Shown here in pieces: positions 33,608 to 42,497 of a stretch of 64,000 bases of DNA. Below the pieces are notes generated by a model. It worked only from the letters and a program-made list of their open reading frames with translations. It searched no databases and had not been told where the DNA came from. Source of the stretch: JAEUIT01 sp044220875 (lineage in GTDB: Bacteria > Planctomycetota > Phycisphaerae > Phycisphaerales > SM1A02). How positions within the stretch are numbered: position 1 is the stretch's first letter; every line of letters begins with the position of its first letter. The stretch is from the NCBI GenBank assembly GCA_044220875.1, contig JBGAQH010000001.1, positions 372,001 through 436,000 of the forward strand, written 5' to 3'. A program made the translations under genes and the position numbers.

Positions 33608-35532
33608 CACGCTCCCGGGAATCCGACGCCGCGGGCCCAGCACTCGAGCCAGAGCGAGGAGAGTGCGATGTCGTTGGGCATGCCGAAGCGGCCGGGCGAG
33701 AGTCCGCTGGCCAGGTGGCTGCCCGCGGCGCGGCTGAGCACGCCAGCGCGGACCAGGGCCCCGTCGCGGAGAAGATGCGAGTTCTTCGCGGCGATCGCGT
33801 TGAGCCACGCCCGCCACGGCGAGCTGAAGCCCTTCTTCGGCCTGGAGAGCACCCACTCCGGTACGAGGTCGCGGGCGGCGTCGCGAAGCCATGCCTTGGG
33901 ACCTGGCTGCGGCCCGATGTGGGCCTTGCGAAGTCCGACCGCCTCCTCCGCGAGGCGATAGTCGACGAGCGGGTTTCGCAGCTCGACGCCATGCCACATG
34001 CTGATGCGGTCCGCCTGGGCGAGGCCGTTCTCGCGAAGGTAGATCTCGACGAAGAGCCGCATGATCTCGAAGTCGATCGGGAGCGGCGGCGTCGACCGGC
34101 GCGCGAACCGATGGGGGCTCTCGGAGCGCGCCGCGTCGAGCATGAGCGCACCGGCCACGCCGGGGAGTCGTCGTCGCGCCGAACGGAATCCCATGGTGAG
34201 ATCCCAGAAGCGGAGCTGTTCGAGCGGCGCCGAGCGGTCCTCGCGCCAGTCGCGCAGGCCGGTGCGAAGTCCGGCGAGCGACTTCGCCCAGTCGACGGCG
34301 AGCGTGACGGATTTGGGCGGTGCCTTGAGCTTCAGGTAGTCGCCGAGGCGAGCCGTTCCCTCGTGGGCGGCGAGCCGCCGGATATTCGCGGCAATGGCGC
34401 CGGCGTGGTGCGGATAGCCGAAGAAGAGCTCGTCGCCTCCCTGGCCGGACAGCATTACGACGAGCCCGAGTTCGCGGCATCGGCGCATCAGGAAGTGCAG
34501 CGAGATGCCGGCGAGATCGATGAAGGGCTGGTCGCGGGCCACGGCGACTTCGGCGAAGGCGCCGGCCGCGTCGTCGGCGCTGACCTCGACCCGGTGGAAG
34601 GGGATCTTCAGGTGCTCGGCGATGCGCTCCGCGTCGCCGCTCTCGTCCTGGTGGGCATTGCCGCTGAAGCCGACCGACACCGCCTCGATCGTTCCCTTGT
34701 AGCGCTTGGAGGCGAGCGCCGCGACCGTCGACGAGTCGACGCCCGCCGAAAGGCAGACGCCGACGGGAACGTCGGAACGCACGGTGATCTCGATGACGCG
34801 CTCAAGCTCCTCGCGAAGGAGACGCACGGGGTCGCCCTGTACGGGCGGCGCGTCCTCCATCCGCCAATAGCGTTGCTCGCGCACCGACCACGGCTCGGTG
34901 TCGACGATCAGCATCGAGCCGGCGGGCAGCTTCCTCACGCCCCGGATCGGCGTCGTCGGATCGGGCACGAAGCCGTAGTGGTAGAAGTCAACGAGTGCGG
35001 TCGGATCGAGGACGCGATCGGCGGCGCCGGCAAGAAGCAGCGGGCGCAACTCCGACGAGAAGACGATGCGGTCCGGCGTCTCGACGATGTACAGCGGCTT
35101 CTCGCCCATCCGGTCGCGGGCGATGACGAGTCGCTTCCGCTTGGTGTCCCAGAGGGCCGTGCCGAACATGCCGCGAAGGCGCTGCACGAACCCGAGGTCC
35201 ATCTCCTCGTAGAGATGGGCGATCGTCTCGCAGTCGCTGCCGGTGCGGAATCGGTGGCCGCTCGCCTCCAGCGAAGCGCGGAGCTCGACGAAGTTGTAGA
35301 TCTCGCCGTTGGTGACGAGGGCGACCGACTTGTCTTCGTTGTAGAGCGGCTGCCAGCCGCCGTTGAGGTCGATGATCGCCAGCCGTCGCATGCCGAGCAT
35401 GACATGCGGGTCCTCGTAGAACCCCTCGCCGTCGGGACCGCGGTGACGGGTGTGCTCGGCCAGGCGACGGACGAGCGCGCTGTCCTCCCCCTGCAGACGA
35501 TCCCGCCGAATGACGCCGAAGATTCCACACAT
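33607..35532 (-). CDS. asnB: Glutamine-hydrolysing asparagine synthase-type amidotransferase
   Basis: The 641-residue enzyme has an N-terminal class II glutamine amidotransferase domain with nucleophile C2 (MCGIFGV), a conserved RHRGPDGEG motif (29-37) and NGEIYN (75-80). It is followed by an ATP-pyrophosphatase synthetase domain with the PP-loop SAGVDSS (262-268). It would transfer ammonia from glutamine to a carboxylate. In polysaccharide loci such enzymes often amidate a sugar acid, rather than making free asparagine. Its position within the glycan operon, overlapping a glycosyltransferase gene, supports that (inference). It begins 18 bp after the stop of the ligase-like gene. Confidence 0.92.
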   Translation of the reverse strand: MCGIFGVIRRDRLQGEDSALVRRLAEHTRHRGPDGEGFYEDPHVMLGMRRLAIIDLNGGWQPLYNEDKSVALVTNGEIYNFVELRASLEASGHRFRTGSDCETIAHLYEEMDLGFVQRLRGMFGTALWDTKRKRLVIARDRMGEKPLYIVETPDRIVFSSELRPLLLAGAADRVLDPTALVDFYHYGFVPDPTTPIRGVRKLPAGSMLIVDTEPWSVREQRYWRMEDAPPVQGDPVRLLREELERVIEITVRSDVPVGVCLSAGVDSSTVAALASKRYKGTIEAVSVGFSGNAHQDESGDAERIAEHLKIPFHRVEVSADDAAGAFAEVAVARDQPFIDLAGISLHFLMRRCRELGLVVMLSGQGGDELFFGYPHHAGAIAANIRRLAAHEGTARLGDYLKLKAPPKSVTLAVDWAKSLAGLRTGLRDWREDRSAPLEQLRFWDLTMGFRSARRRLPGVAGALMLDAARSESPHRFARRSTPPLPIDFEIMRLFVEIYLRENGLAQADRISMWHGVELRNPLVDYRLAEEAVGLRKAHIGPQPGPKAWLRDAARDLVPEWVLSRPKKGFSSPWRAWLNAIAAKNSHLLRDGALVRAGVLSRAAGSHLASGLSPGRFGMPNDIALSSLWLECWARGVGFPGA

Positions 35533-35550
35533 GGCGTGACTGCTGTCCCT

Positions 35551-36912
35551 TTAGAGTGAAGTCACCGGAGTGACATCCGCGTCGTCGACGGCAGCAGGGT
35601 CGGCCGCGTCGTCGAGATCGCTCTCGTCGGCGGCGTACGCCTGGTTGTCTCGCTCGATCTGCAGAGCACAGAGTCGCCCGAGCAGGACCGCTCCGAAGAA
35701 GAGGTCGTACTGGGCCCAGAGGATGCCGGCCTTGTTGGCCAGCGCGAACTCGTAGGCGATGAACGCCGCAATGAACGCGACCAGCGCCCGGGACTCGGGG
35801 TCGTCCTTCACGGACGCGAAAAGCCTTCGGGCGCTCGAGATCGCGGTGAGCAGGATCGCGGAGCCAAGGGCGACGCCGGGGACGCCGAGCTCGAAGATCA
35901 GGTCCGCCGCGATGACGTGGGAGTAGGGGTCGCCGCTGCGGGTGGGCAGGTCGTGGAAGGCGGCGGAGCCCAGTCCCGTGAACCAGTACATCGGCCGCCG
36001 GAAGTAGTGCTCGGCGAGGTCGATCGCATTCTCGACGCGGCCCAGCGAACCGTAGAGGACGCCCTCCGAGCTCCAGCGGTCCTCGTTCTCGGCAACGATG
36101 AAGAAGCTCCGGACCGAGAGCACGCCCACGAGGAAGATCGCGACCACCGCGACGATGCCGACGAACTGGCCGAGGTTCGCGACCCGCCGGGCCATCGGCA
36201 GGAACACCATGGAGAAGGCGAGCGCCGCAAGCACCTCGCCGCGCGAGCCCGACATGAATCCAAGTCCGAGACCGGCGAAGAACGCGGTGGCCCGCAGCGA
36301 CAGGATGCCCGGGCCGACTTCCGTCGACGGTCCGAGGACGGAGAGCAGGACGAGCATGCCGCCCAGCGCGCCGATCGCGAGGGGATTGGTCCGCGAGTCA
36401 TTGTCGACGTTGACGACGTAGCGGCCGTTCACCAGCTCGAAGCCGGGGCTGAGGATGATGAGGACCGCCACCAGCGTGCCCAGCAGGAGCATGGCGAAGC
36501 GGAAGTCCCGAAGGTCCTTGAAGCCGCCGACGAGGAGCGGGGCGATGCCGAGCGTCACGAGGATGTACGGCGAGGTCCAGCGGATGTACTCCGCCAGCCA
36601 CTCCGGCGAGAAGGTCCAGAACCAGGACACGCCCGCGTAGACGTACAGGAGAAGCGTCAGGATCGAGCTCGCCGTCAGCCAGTGTTGCCAACGAAGGGTC
36701 CCGGCGAGAAAGGACTTCCCCAGGGCCCCCAGCACGACCGAGCCGACGATGATGTTCGCCAGCGAACCGTGGGTTCGGAAGAGCGGGGTGCTCGCCTGAA
36801 GGAGCTGTTCGGTCGCGAACATCGTCAGCACAACGGCCACCGCCCACGCCGGTCGCACAATCGCGATGCAGTAGGCCAGGCCGATGAGTACCAGGGTGAC
36901 GATCGCGATCAT
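35551..36912 (-). CDS. O-antigen ligase/polymerase-like membrane protein
   Basis: The 453-residue membrane protein has about 11-12 hydrophobic segments. A periplasmic-loop region contains the family motif FMSGSRGEVLAALAF near residues 229-243 and a later segment with GLGSAAFHDLP and SGDPYSHVI near 317-336. These resemble the Wzy/O-antigen ligase (Wzy_C) family, which polymerise or ligate lipid-linked repeats. The acidic, Asp/Ala-rich cytoplasmic tail (ADESDLDDAADPAAVDDADV) is unusual. The gene heads the minus-strand operon of ligase-like protein, asnB, glycosyltransferase and acetyltransferase. On the minus strand TAGTAT (36939 to 36934) lies about 21 nt before the ATG and may be its -10 box. 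Confidence 0.8.
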   Translation of the reverse strand: MIAIVTLVLIGLAYCIAIVRPAWAVAVVLTMFATEQLLQASTPLFRTHGSLANIIVGSVVLGALGKSFLAGTLRWQHWLTASSILTLLLYVYAGVSWFWTFSPEWLAEYIRWTSPYILVTLGIAPLLVGGFKDLRDFRFAMLLLGTLVAVLIILSPGFELVNGRYVVNVDNDSRTNPLAIGALGGMLVLLSVLGPSTEVGPGILSLRATAFFAGLGLGFMSGSRGEVLAALAFSMVFLPMARRVANLGQFVGIVAVVAIFLVGVLSVRSFFIVAENEDRWSSEGVLYGSLGRVENAIDLAEHYFRRPMYWFTGLGSAAFHDLPTRSGDPYSHVIAADLIFELGVPGVALGSAILLTAISSARRLFASVKDDPESRALVAFIAAFIAYEFALANKAGILWAQYDLFFGAVLLGRLCALQIERDNQAYAADESDLDDAADPAAVDDADVTPVTSL

Positions 36913-37225
36913 GCGTGAGGGAGTCGGGGGCGGATACTAACGGAGTCCACGCTGACCGCCGCCGCGGCGCTGGGCCTGCCGGTCCGACGAGTCGATGGAT
37001 TTCGCTGGGGCGTTTCGTCGCGGGCGCGAAACTGCCCGTGAGATTTTCGGCCCAATCCCCGTGGGGCATGAAACGCGAGTCGACTTACGGCCCCCCCGGC
37101 TCCGGGTTCGCCGATGAACTGAATCCGCCGGCCGGACTTGGACCGAGCGTGATCCGAGCGGCGAGCGGCGAACGGCGATTATCGTCCCTGCGACACCATC
37201 GGCGGACCGAGATGCCACAACAGAA
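36913..37225. other. Gene-free interval
   Basis: No convincing gene, RNA or repeat is visible. The interval should carry the upstream control region of the ligase-like operon (a minus-strand TAGTAT near 36939) and ends at the terminator of the preceding exported protein gene. Short frames here look like chance frames in GC-rich DNA. Confidence 0.5.
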
Positions 37226-37256
37226 CCGGCCCGCAAGCGGTGAGCTCGCGGGCCGG
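37226..37256 (-). terminator. Probable terminator of the glycosidase-like exported protein gene
   Basis: CCGGCCCGC (37226-37234) and GCGGGCCGG (37248-37256) form a perfect 9-bp stem with a 13-nt loop. On the minus strand it is followed by TTCTGTTG. It lies about 26 bases after the stop codon at 37282. Confidence 0.6.
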
Positions 37257-37281
37257 TGAGGTCCAGAGGTTGTCTGTCGGG

Positions 37282-38718
37282 CTACTTCGCCGAGCCGATG
37301 GCCAGGGCGCTGCCGGAGCGCGGCACCGCATGTTCGGCCTCGCGGACCCAGGTCGCGTACTTCAGGATGTACTGCGAGACGCGCTTGGTCAGGTCGGACT
37401 TGCCGTCGTTGCTGACCCAGGAGGCCGGCGGCGAGTTGGCATAGAGCAGTTTCGTGAGGACGGAACGGGCCTCCGCACGCGGCGCCTCGGTGTTGGTGGG
37501 CACCCAGGAGAGGCTGGCGACCCAGGCGTTGTACTCCAGCGACGACCAGAGGAAGAAGCCGTCAGCGCCGTTGGCGATGCACGGGTCGATCTGGTCCGAG
37601 CGGAACTCGTCGTGACCGATGGTGCCCCAGACCGTGGCCTTCCCGTGATCCTCATACACCACGGAGACCGAGGGGATGATGGGCATGTCGGGCTTGCCGG
37701 CGGCATCGCGGAGGGCGTCGCAGATCGACGTCACGTTGGCGCGGTAGAGCCGTTCGCGTGCGACGAGCGCGTCGCGGTCGACGGGCGTCTCCATGGCGGC
37801 GTCAAAGCGGTCATAGATGCATGGGCTGATCCAGTCCATGGCCTTGACGAGGTCGATGTAGAGCGCGACGACGTCGTTCTTCGTGGCGACCTGCGTCGAC
37901 GCGGGCATCGACTCCCAACCCTTGTTCGAGACGTAGTAGCGGACGTTGGGCACGCCGAAGTAGGTGAACTTGCAGTCGGGCAGCTTCTCCTTGGCGTACT
38001 TCAGCGCGTCAATCATCGACGTCATCATGGTCGCGTAGCGCGGGTCGCTCTTGCCGTTCCAGAAGATGCTGTCGAAGGGGACCTCGTAGTCGAGCATCAC
38101 CCAGCCCGACGGGTTGGCCCCGCGGGCGTCGAGGACCGCCTTGACGACCTTCTCGCCGCTCACCTTGCCCGTCTCGAGCGAGCTTGGGTCGAAGTTGTGC
38201 TGGAAGAGGACGAGCAGCTCCTGCACGTTCTGGGCCTGCATCTCCGGGCTGAAGTACTGGCCGGCGTTGAGGTTCGCCAGGAGGATGAGCGGCTGTGCGC
38301 CGGCGACGGCCGCCTGGGCTTGGGCCGGAGGAGGCGTGCTGTCGCCCGAGGCCGGAGCGCCGCTGGCCGGCGCGGGCGTGCCCGCGGCTGGCTTGGCCAC
38401 CGGTGGCGCCGGCTTCGCGGCCGGTGCGGCCTTCTTCGCAGGAGGCGCGACAGGCTTCGCGGCGGCCTTCACCGCCGGCTTCGCGGCGGCCTTCGCCGGA
38501 CTCGCCGCGACGGCGCTAATCCTGACGACGCCCGCGGGCGCCGAGCCTGACTTCTGGATCAGGGCGTTGCCCTGTCCACCGGTTGCGGGCTTGACCGGAT
38601 CGCCGATCGGGGCGGCGAGCGTGGTGGCTGCCGCGGCGAGCACCGAGGCGAGCGAGACCGCAGCGAGGCACGCGAAACTACGGCGTGACTGAAGCGTGGT
38701 GTGGTGAACGTAGGACAT
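37282..38718 (-). CDS. Exported protein with Ala/Pro/Lys-rich linker and glycosidase-like TIM-barrel domain
   Basis: The 478-residue protein has a signal peptide (about 1-35), then a low-complexity region rich in Ala, Pro and Lys (about 55-135, KAAAKPAVKAAAKPVAPPAK). From about 145 on there is a compact domain. It reads LLANLNAGQYFSPEMQ, GWVMLDYEVPFDSIFW, YFGVPNVRYYVSNKG, CIYDRFDAAMETP, IPSVSVVYED and FFLWSSLEYNAW, an order of strands and acidic motifs (LDYE, YDRFD) resembling hyaluronidase-like or other TIM-barrel glycoside hydrolases. The assignment is tentative. The Ala/Pro/Lys linker may bind cell-wall or anionic polymer. The ATG at 38718 is preceded by GGAGGG seven bases upstream, the strongest Shine-Dalgarno of the window. 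Confidence 0.62.
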   Translation of the reverse strand: MSYVHHTTLQSRRSFACLAAVSLASVLAAAATTLAAPIGDPVKPATGGQGNALIQKSGSAPAGVVRISAVAASPAKAAAKPAVKAAAKPVAPPAKKAAPAAKPAPPVAKPAAGTPAPASGAPASGDSTPPPAQAQAAVAGAQPLILLANLNAGQYFSPEMQAQNVQELLVLFQHNFDPSSLETGKVSGEKVVKAVLDARGANPSGWVMLDYEVPFDSIFWNGKSDPRYATMMTSMIDALKYAKEKLPDCKFTYFGVPNVRYYVSNKGWESMPASTQVATKNDVVALYIDLVKAMDWISPCIYDRFDAAMETPVDRDALVARERLYRANVTSICDALRDAAGKPDMPIIPSVSVVYEDHGKATVWGTIGHDEFRSDQIDPCIANGADGFFLWSSLEYNAWVASLSWVPTNTEAPRAEARSVLTKLLYANSPPASWVSNDGKSDLTKRVSQYILKYATWVREAEHAVPRSGSALAIGSAK

Positions 38719-38897
38719 GCAGGATCCCTCCAGCCGACCGAACTTGGGTCGACTGAAACCATCGTACGATCCGATGCAGCGGCTACGCCGTATTTGCGCG
38801 ATGGCAACCGGCGAAGACACCGCCTCGGCAAGGCATTCCGTCTGCGCGTCCGGTTATGCGCCGAGCATGGCGTGAGTTCGGGCGAACCTGGCGATCC

Positions 38898-39947
38898 CTA
38901 CTGGTCGTGCCCGATGCTCTGCGGCATCGTGTGGCCCGCATCACGAAGCGTGCGCTCGCGGCTGGCGAGCTCAAGATCGTGGTCGACCATCATCACGGCA
39001 AGCTGCTGGACGGTCGTGGTCGCTTCCCATCCGAGCTTGGCCTTGGCCTTCGAGCAGTCGCCAAGCAACTGTTCGACCTCGGCGGGACGGAAGTAGCGGG
39101 GGTCGATCTCGACGAAGTCCTTGTAATCGAGGCCGACGTGGCCGAAGGCGAGTTCGCAGAAGGTGCGGACCGAGATCATCGTGCCGGTCGAGACGACGTA
39201 GTCGTCCGCGGTCGGCTGCTGGAGCATGCGCCACATCGCATCGACGTAGTCGCCGGCGTAGCCCCAGTCGCGCAGGGCGTCGAGGTTGCCCAGGAAGAGC
39301 TTCTTCTGCATGCCGAGCTTGATGCGGCCGACGGCGCGGGTGATCTTGCGGGTCACGAAGGTCTCGCCGCGGCGCGGGCTCTCGTGGTTGAAGAGGATGC
39401 CGCAGCTCGCGTGCAGGTTGTAGGACTCGCGGTAGTTCACCGTGATCCAGTGACCGAAGACCTTGGCGCAGCCGTAGGGCGAGCGCGGATAGAAGGGAGT
39501 CGTCTCCTTCTGCGGCACTTCCTGCACCTTGCCGAACATCTCGCTCGAGCTCGCCTGGTAGAAGCGAACCTGCTTGCCGCTCGCGTCCTGGTAGCCGCGC
39601 ACGGCCTCGAGCATCTTGAGGACGCCGGTCGCGACGACGTCGGCGGTGAAGATCGGCTGGTCGAAGCTGACGCGGACGTGGCTCTGGGCGCCGAGGTTGT
39701 AGACCTCGTCGGGCTTCACGTCCTGCATGAGGCGCGTGATGCCGTTGCCGTCGGTGAGGTCGCCGTAGTGCAGCTTGAGGCGGGCGCCGCGCTCGTGCGG
39801 GTCCTGGTAGATGTGGTCGATGCGGCTCGTGTTGAAGCTGGCCGAGCGGCGGATGATGCCGTGCACCTCGTAGCCCTTGGCGAGCAGGAGTTCGGCGAGG
39901 TAGGAGCCGTCTTGGCCGGTGATGCCGGTGATGAGCGCGCGTTTCAT
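38898..39947 (-). CDS. gmd: GDP-mannose 4,6-dehydratase
   Basis: The enzyme converts GDP-D-mannose to GDP-4-keto-6-deoxy-D-mannose with tightly bound NADP. It is an extended SDR of 349 residues: TGITGQDGSYLAELL (7-21) binds the nucleotide, SSEMFGK has catalytic Glu136, and Tyr158/Lys162 lie in SPYGCAK. HESPRRGETFVTRKI is the Gmd-specific segment. The ATG at 39947 is chosen since MKRALITG starts the fold; an 11-bp tandem duplication lies immediately upstream. The gene is divergent from the GDP-fucose synthase-like gene; together they supply GDP-L-fucose or related 6-deoxyhexose for the locus. Confidence 0.95.
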   Translation of the reverse strand: MKRALITGITGQDGSYLAELLLAKGYEVHGIIRRSASFNTSRIDHIYQDPHERGARLKLHYGDLTDGNGITRLMQDVKPDEVYNLGAQSHVRVSFDQPIFTADVVATGVLKMLEAVRGYQDASGKQVRFYQASSSEMFGKVQEVPQKETTPFYPRSPYGCAKVFGHWITVNYRESYNLHASCGILFNHESPRRGETFVTRKITRAVGRIKLGMQKKLFLGNLDALRDWGYAGDYVDAMWRMLQQPTADDYVVSTGTMISVRTFCELAFGHVGLDYKDFVEIDPRYFRPAEVEQLLGDCSKAKAKLGWEATTTVQQLAVMMVDHDLELASRERTLRDAGHTMPQSIGHDQ

Positions 39948-39948
39948 G

Positions 39949-39970
39949 GGTCGTTCGAGGGTCGTTCGAG
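39949..39970 (-). repeat. Perfect 11-bp tandem duplication at the gmd start
   Basis: GGTCGTTCGAG occurs at 39949-39959 and again at 39960-39970. On the minus strand the two copies directly precede the gmd ATG, at the position of the ribosome binding site and leader. Confidence 0.8.
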
Positions 39971-40306
39971 CGGGGCGATACTTCGCGAACGGTGGAGTTG
40001 CCGGCTGGGAGGGACCACGTTGCCCCCGGAGACGCCGCTGCCGAGACGACGCGAGCGCCTTATCGGGCAGACTGGCGGCGCTCTTGACTGCTGATCCCGA
40101 TGACGGGCCCGAGAGTCTACAGGAAGCCCTCGGCCCCGCCCCGACGCCGCGCCGCACCCGACACGGGCGCGGGCACGGGCGCGAACCGAGGCCGCTCGGG
40201 TAACGTCCGCACCCCCCGGCCGCGGTTCTCCGCGTCGGAGTCTTCTCCGAAGCCCGCGCATGGGTTCGACCCGATTGCCGGTTGGGCCGATATTCCCGAC
40301 TCACTC
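39971..40306. other. Divergent gmd/fcl intergenic region
   Basis: This gap between the divergent gmd and GDP-fucose synthase-like genes presumably holds both promoters. A GATATT near 40289-40294 might be a -10 box for the plus-strand gene. No RNA gene or coding frame is convincing, although a frame in phase with fcl is open from 40100. Confidence 0.4.
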
Positions 40307-41245
40307 ATGGACCTGTCCAAACAACGCATCGTCGTCACCGGTGGCGCCGGCTTCCTCGGCCGGGCCGTCTGCGAGAGCCTCGCGCGCCGCGGCGCCACCG
40401 ACATCATGATTCCGCGCCGGCGCGACTTCGACCTCACCAGCGAGGCCGACGTCGCCAGGCTCTACGCCGAGATGCGCCCGGACGTGGTGCTCCATCTCGC
40501 GGCCGAGGTCGGCGGGATCGGCGCCAACATGGACAACCCGGGGCGCTACTTCTTCGCCAACATGGCGATGTCGCTGCACCTCATCGAACATGCCCGCATC
40601 AACAAGCTGCGGAAGTTCGTGCAGGTCGGGACGATCTGCGCCTATCCGAAGTTCACGCCGGTGCCGTTCAGGGAGGAGAATCTCTGGAACGGCTACCCCG
40701 AGGAGACCAACGCCCCCTATGGCGTGGCGAAGAAGGCCGCGATGGTCATGCTCGACGGCTACCGCCGCCAGTATGGCCTGCACAGCGCGTATCTCCTGCC
40801 GGTGAACCTCTACGGGCCGTGGGACAACTTCGACCTGCACACCTCGCACGTCATCCCGGCCCTGATCCGCAAGTGCGTCGAGGCGATCGAGGCGAACCGC
40901 GACCACATCGTCTGCTGGGGCACGGGCTCGGCGAGCCGCGAATTCCTCTACGTCGCCGACGCGGGCGAAGGGGTCGTCCGCGCCGCGGAGGTGATGGAGG
41001 ATCCGACGCCGATCAACCTCGGCACGAACATGGAGATCACGATTCGTGACCTCGTGCACCTCATCGCGAAGCTCACGGGTTTCCACGGGGAAATCCGCTG
41101 GGACTCGACGAAGCCCGATGGCCAGCCGCGGCGCTGCCTCGACACCGAACGGGCCGCGGCGATGCTCGGCTGGCGGGCGTCGGTCGGCTTCGAGGAAGGC
41201 CTGAAGCGGACGATCGAGTGGTTCCGCGCCCACCACGGGCGCTGA
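40307..41245 (+). CDS. fcl: GDP-L-fucose synthase-like SDR (GDP-4-keto-6-deoxymannose 3,5-epimerase/4-reductase)
   Basis: The 312-residue SDR has TGGAGFLG (11-18), Y137 and K141 in APYGVAKKA, and the GDP-fucose synthase hallmarks FVQVGTICAYPKFTPVPF and LPVNLYGPWDNFDLHTSHVIP. It would convert the Gmd product to GDP-L-fucose with NADPH. The length (312) is close to the usual 310-320. The ATG at 40307 starts MDLSKQRIVVTGG; an open frame upstream to 40100 is low-complexity and looks non-coding. It is followed 18 bp later by a glycosyltransferase gene and probably co-transcribed with it. Confidence 0.9.
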   Translation: MDLSKQRIVVTGGAGFLGRAVCESLARRGATDIMIPRRRDFDLTSEADVARLYAEMRPDVVLHLAAEVGGIGANMDNPGRYFFANMAMSLHLIEHARINKLRKFVQVGTICAYPKFTPVPFREENLWNGYPEETNAPYGVAKKAAMVMLDGYRRQYGLHSAYLLPVNLYGPWDNFDLHTSHVIPALIRKCVEAIEANRDHIVCWGTGSASREFLYVADAGEGVVRAAEVMEDPTPINLGTNMEITIRDLVHLIAKLTGFHGEIRWDSTKPDGQPRRCLDTERAAAMLGWRASVGFEEGLKRTIEWFRAHHGR

Positions 41246-41263
41246 GTCGGCTGGCCTTCCCCC

Positions 41264-42487
41264 ATGCGAGTCCTTCTCCTCAATCAGGTCTTCTATCCGG
41301 ACTCCGCCGCGACGGCGCAGCACGGTTGGGATCTCGCCCGGCACCTGCGGGCCCACGGCCACGAGGTCACCGCGATCGCGTCGAGGTCGCTTTACGGCGA
41401 CGCCGGCGCGTCGCTCGCCAAGGAGGAGGTCGTCGAGGGCGTGCGCATCGTGCGCGTCGGCAAGAGCCTCTTCGGCAAGCGCGGGTTCGTCGCCCGCGGC
41501 GTCGACTTCCTGCTCTTCTACGTCGCGGCGCTGGTCACGGCGCTGCGCCTTCCCCGGCACGACGTCATCGTCTGCTTCACCACGCCGCCGTTCATCGCGT
41601 ATGCCGGACTGATCGTTCGGCTCTGCAAGGGAACGAAGTGCGTCCAGTGGGTGATGGACCTCTATCCCGACGTGGCGATCGAGTTCGGCGCGATGCGCCG
41701 CGGCTCGCCGGTCGCGCGGCTCTTCGAGCGGATCGGCGTGCGCATGACGAGGAAGTGCGACCGCTCCGTGGTGCTCGGCCGCTGCATGCGCGACCGCGTC
41801 GTCGCGAAGGGCGTGCCGGCCGAGCTGCTTGACCTCGTGAACGTCTGGTCCGACGACGAGGAGCTTGCCCCGATCGCCCGCGAGAGCAACGGCTACCGTC
41901 GCGAGTGGGCGCTCGGCGACCGCTTCCTCGTGATGTACTCGGGCAACTTCGGGATCGGCCACGACGTCGAGACCTTCCTTGCCGCGGCCGAGTCGCTGCG
42001 CGACGACGACCGCATCCGCTTCGCCTTCGTCGGCAGCGGCAAGCGCAAGGGCGAGGTCGAGACGTACGTCCGCGAGCGCGGGCTCTCCAACTGCCTCGTC
42101 GCGCCGGTCCAGCCGCGCGAACGGTTAGGTGAGCTGCTCTCCGCCGCGGACGTGCACCTGGTGACGCTGAAGGAGGCGTCGCTCGGCTGCATGGTGCCGA
42201 GCAAGTTCTACGGGATCATCGGCGCCTCGCGCCCCGTCCTCTACGTCGGGCCGCCCTCGTCGGAGGTCGGACGGTCGGTCGAGGAGACGGGCTGCGGCTT
42301 CTCGGTGGGACTCGGCGAGAGCGCGGCCCTTGCCGAGCGCATCAGGATGATGGCGTCGGACCGGCGCGTCGGCGTCGAATGCGGCGAGCGCGGCCTGAGG
42401 GCCCTGCGCGAGCGGTTCAGCCGGAGCATCTGCTGCGAACGGTGGCGCACGCTTCTCGAGCGCGTCGCCGCCGGCTCCCCGGCCTAG
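41264..42487 (+). CDS. Glycosyltransferase, GT4 family (WbuB-like)
   Basis: The 407-residue GT-B enzyme resembles WbuB-type GT4 transferases of O-antigen loci. It begins MRVLLLNQVFYPDSAATAQH and contains ITTPPFIAYAGL-like FTTPPFIAYAGLIVRL. The next block is QWVMDLYPDVAIEFGAM. The donor half has MYSGNFGIGHDVETFLAAA and FVGSGKRKGEVETYV. WbuB-like enzymes add a deoxyhexose such as L-fucosamine, which fits its place right after gmd/fcl (inference). The gene starts 18 bp after fcl and is convergent with the ChbG-like gene, 10 bp away. Confidence 0.88.
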   Translation: MRVLLLNQVFYPDSAATAQHGWDLARHLRAHGHEVTAIASRSLYGDAGASLAKEEVVEGVRIVRVGKSLFGKRGFVARGVDFLLFYVAALVTALRLPRHDVIVCFTTPPFIAYAGLIVRLCKGTKCVQWVMDLYPDVAIEFGAMRRGSPVARLFERIGVRMTRKCDRSVVLGRCMRDRVVAKGVPAELLDLVNVWSDDEELAPIARESNGYRREWALGDRFLVMYSGNFGIGHDVETFLAAAESLRDDDRIRFAFVGSGKRKGEVETYVRERGLSNCLVAPVQPRERLGELLSAADVHLVTLKEASLGCMVPSKFYGIIGASRPVLYVGPPSSEVGRSVEETGCGFSVGLGESAALAERIRMMASDRRVGVECGERGLRALRERFSRSICCERWRTLLERVAAGSPA

Positions 42488-42497
42488 CAGCGCGCGG

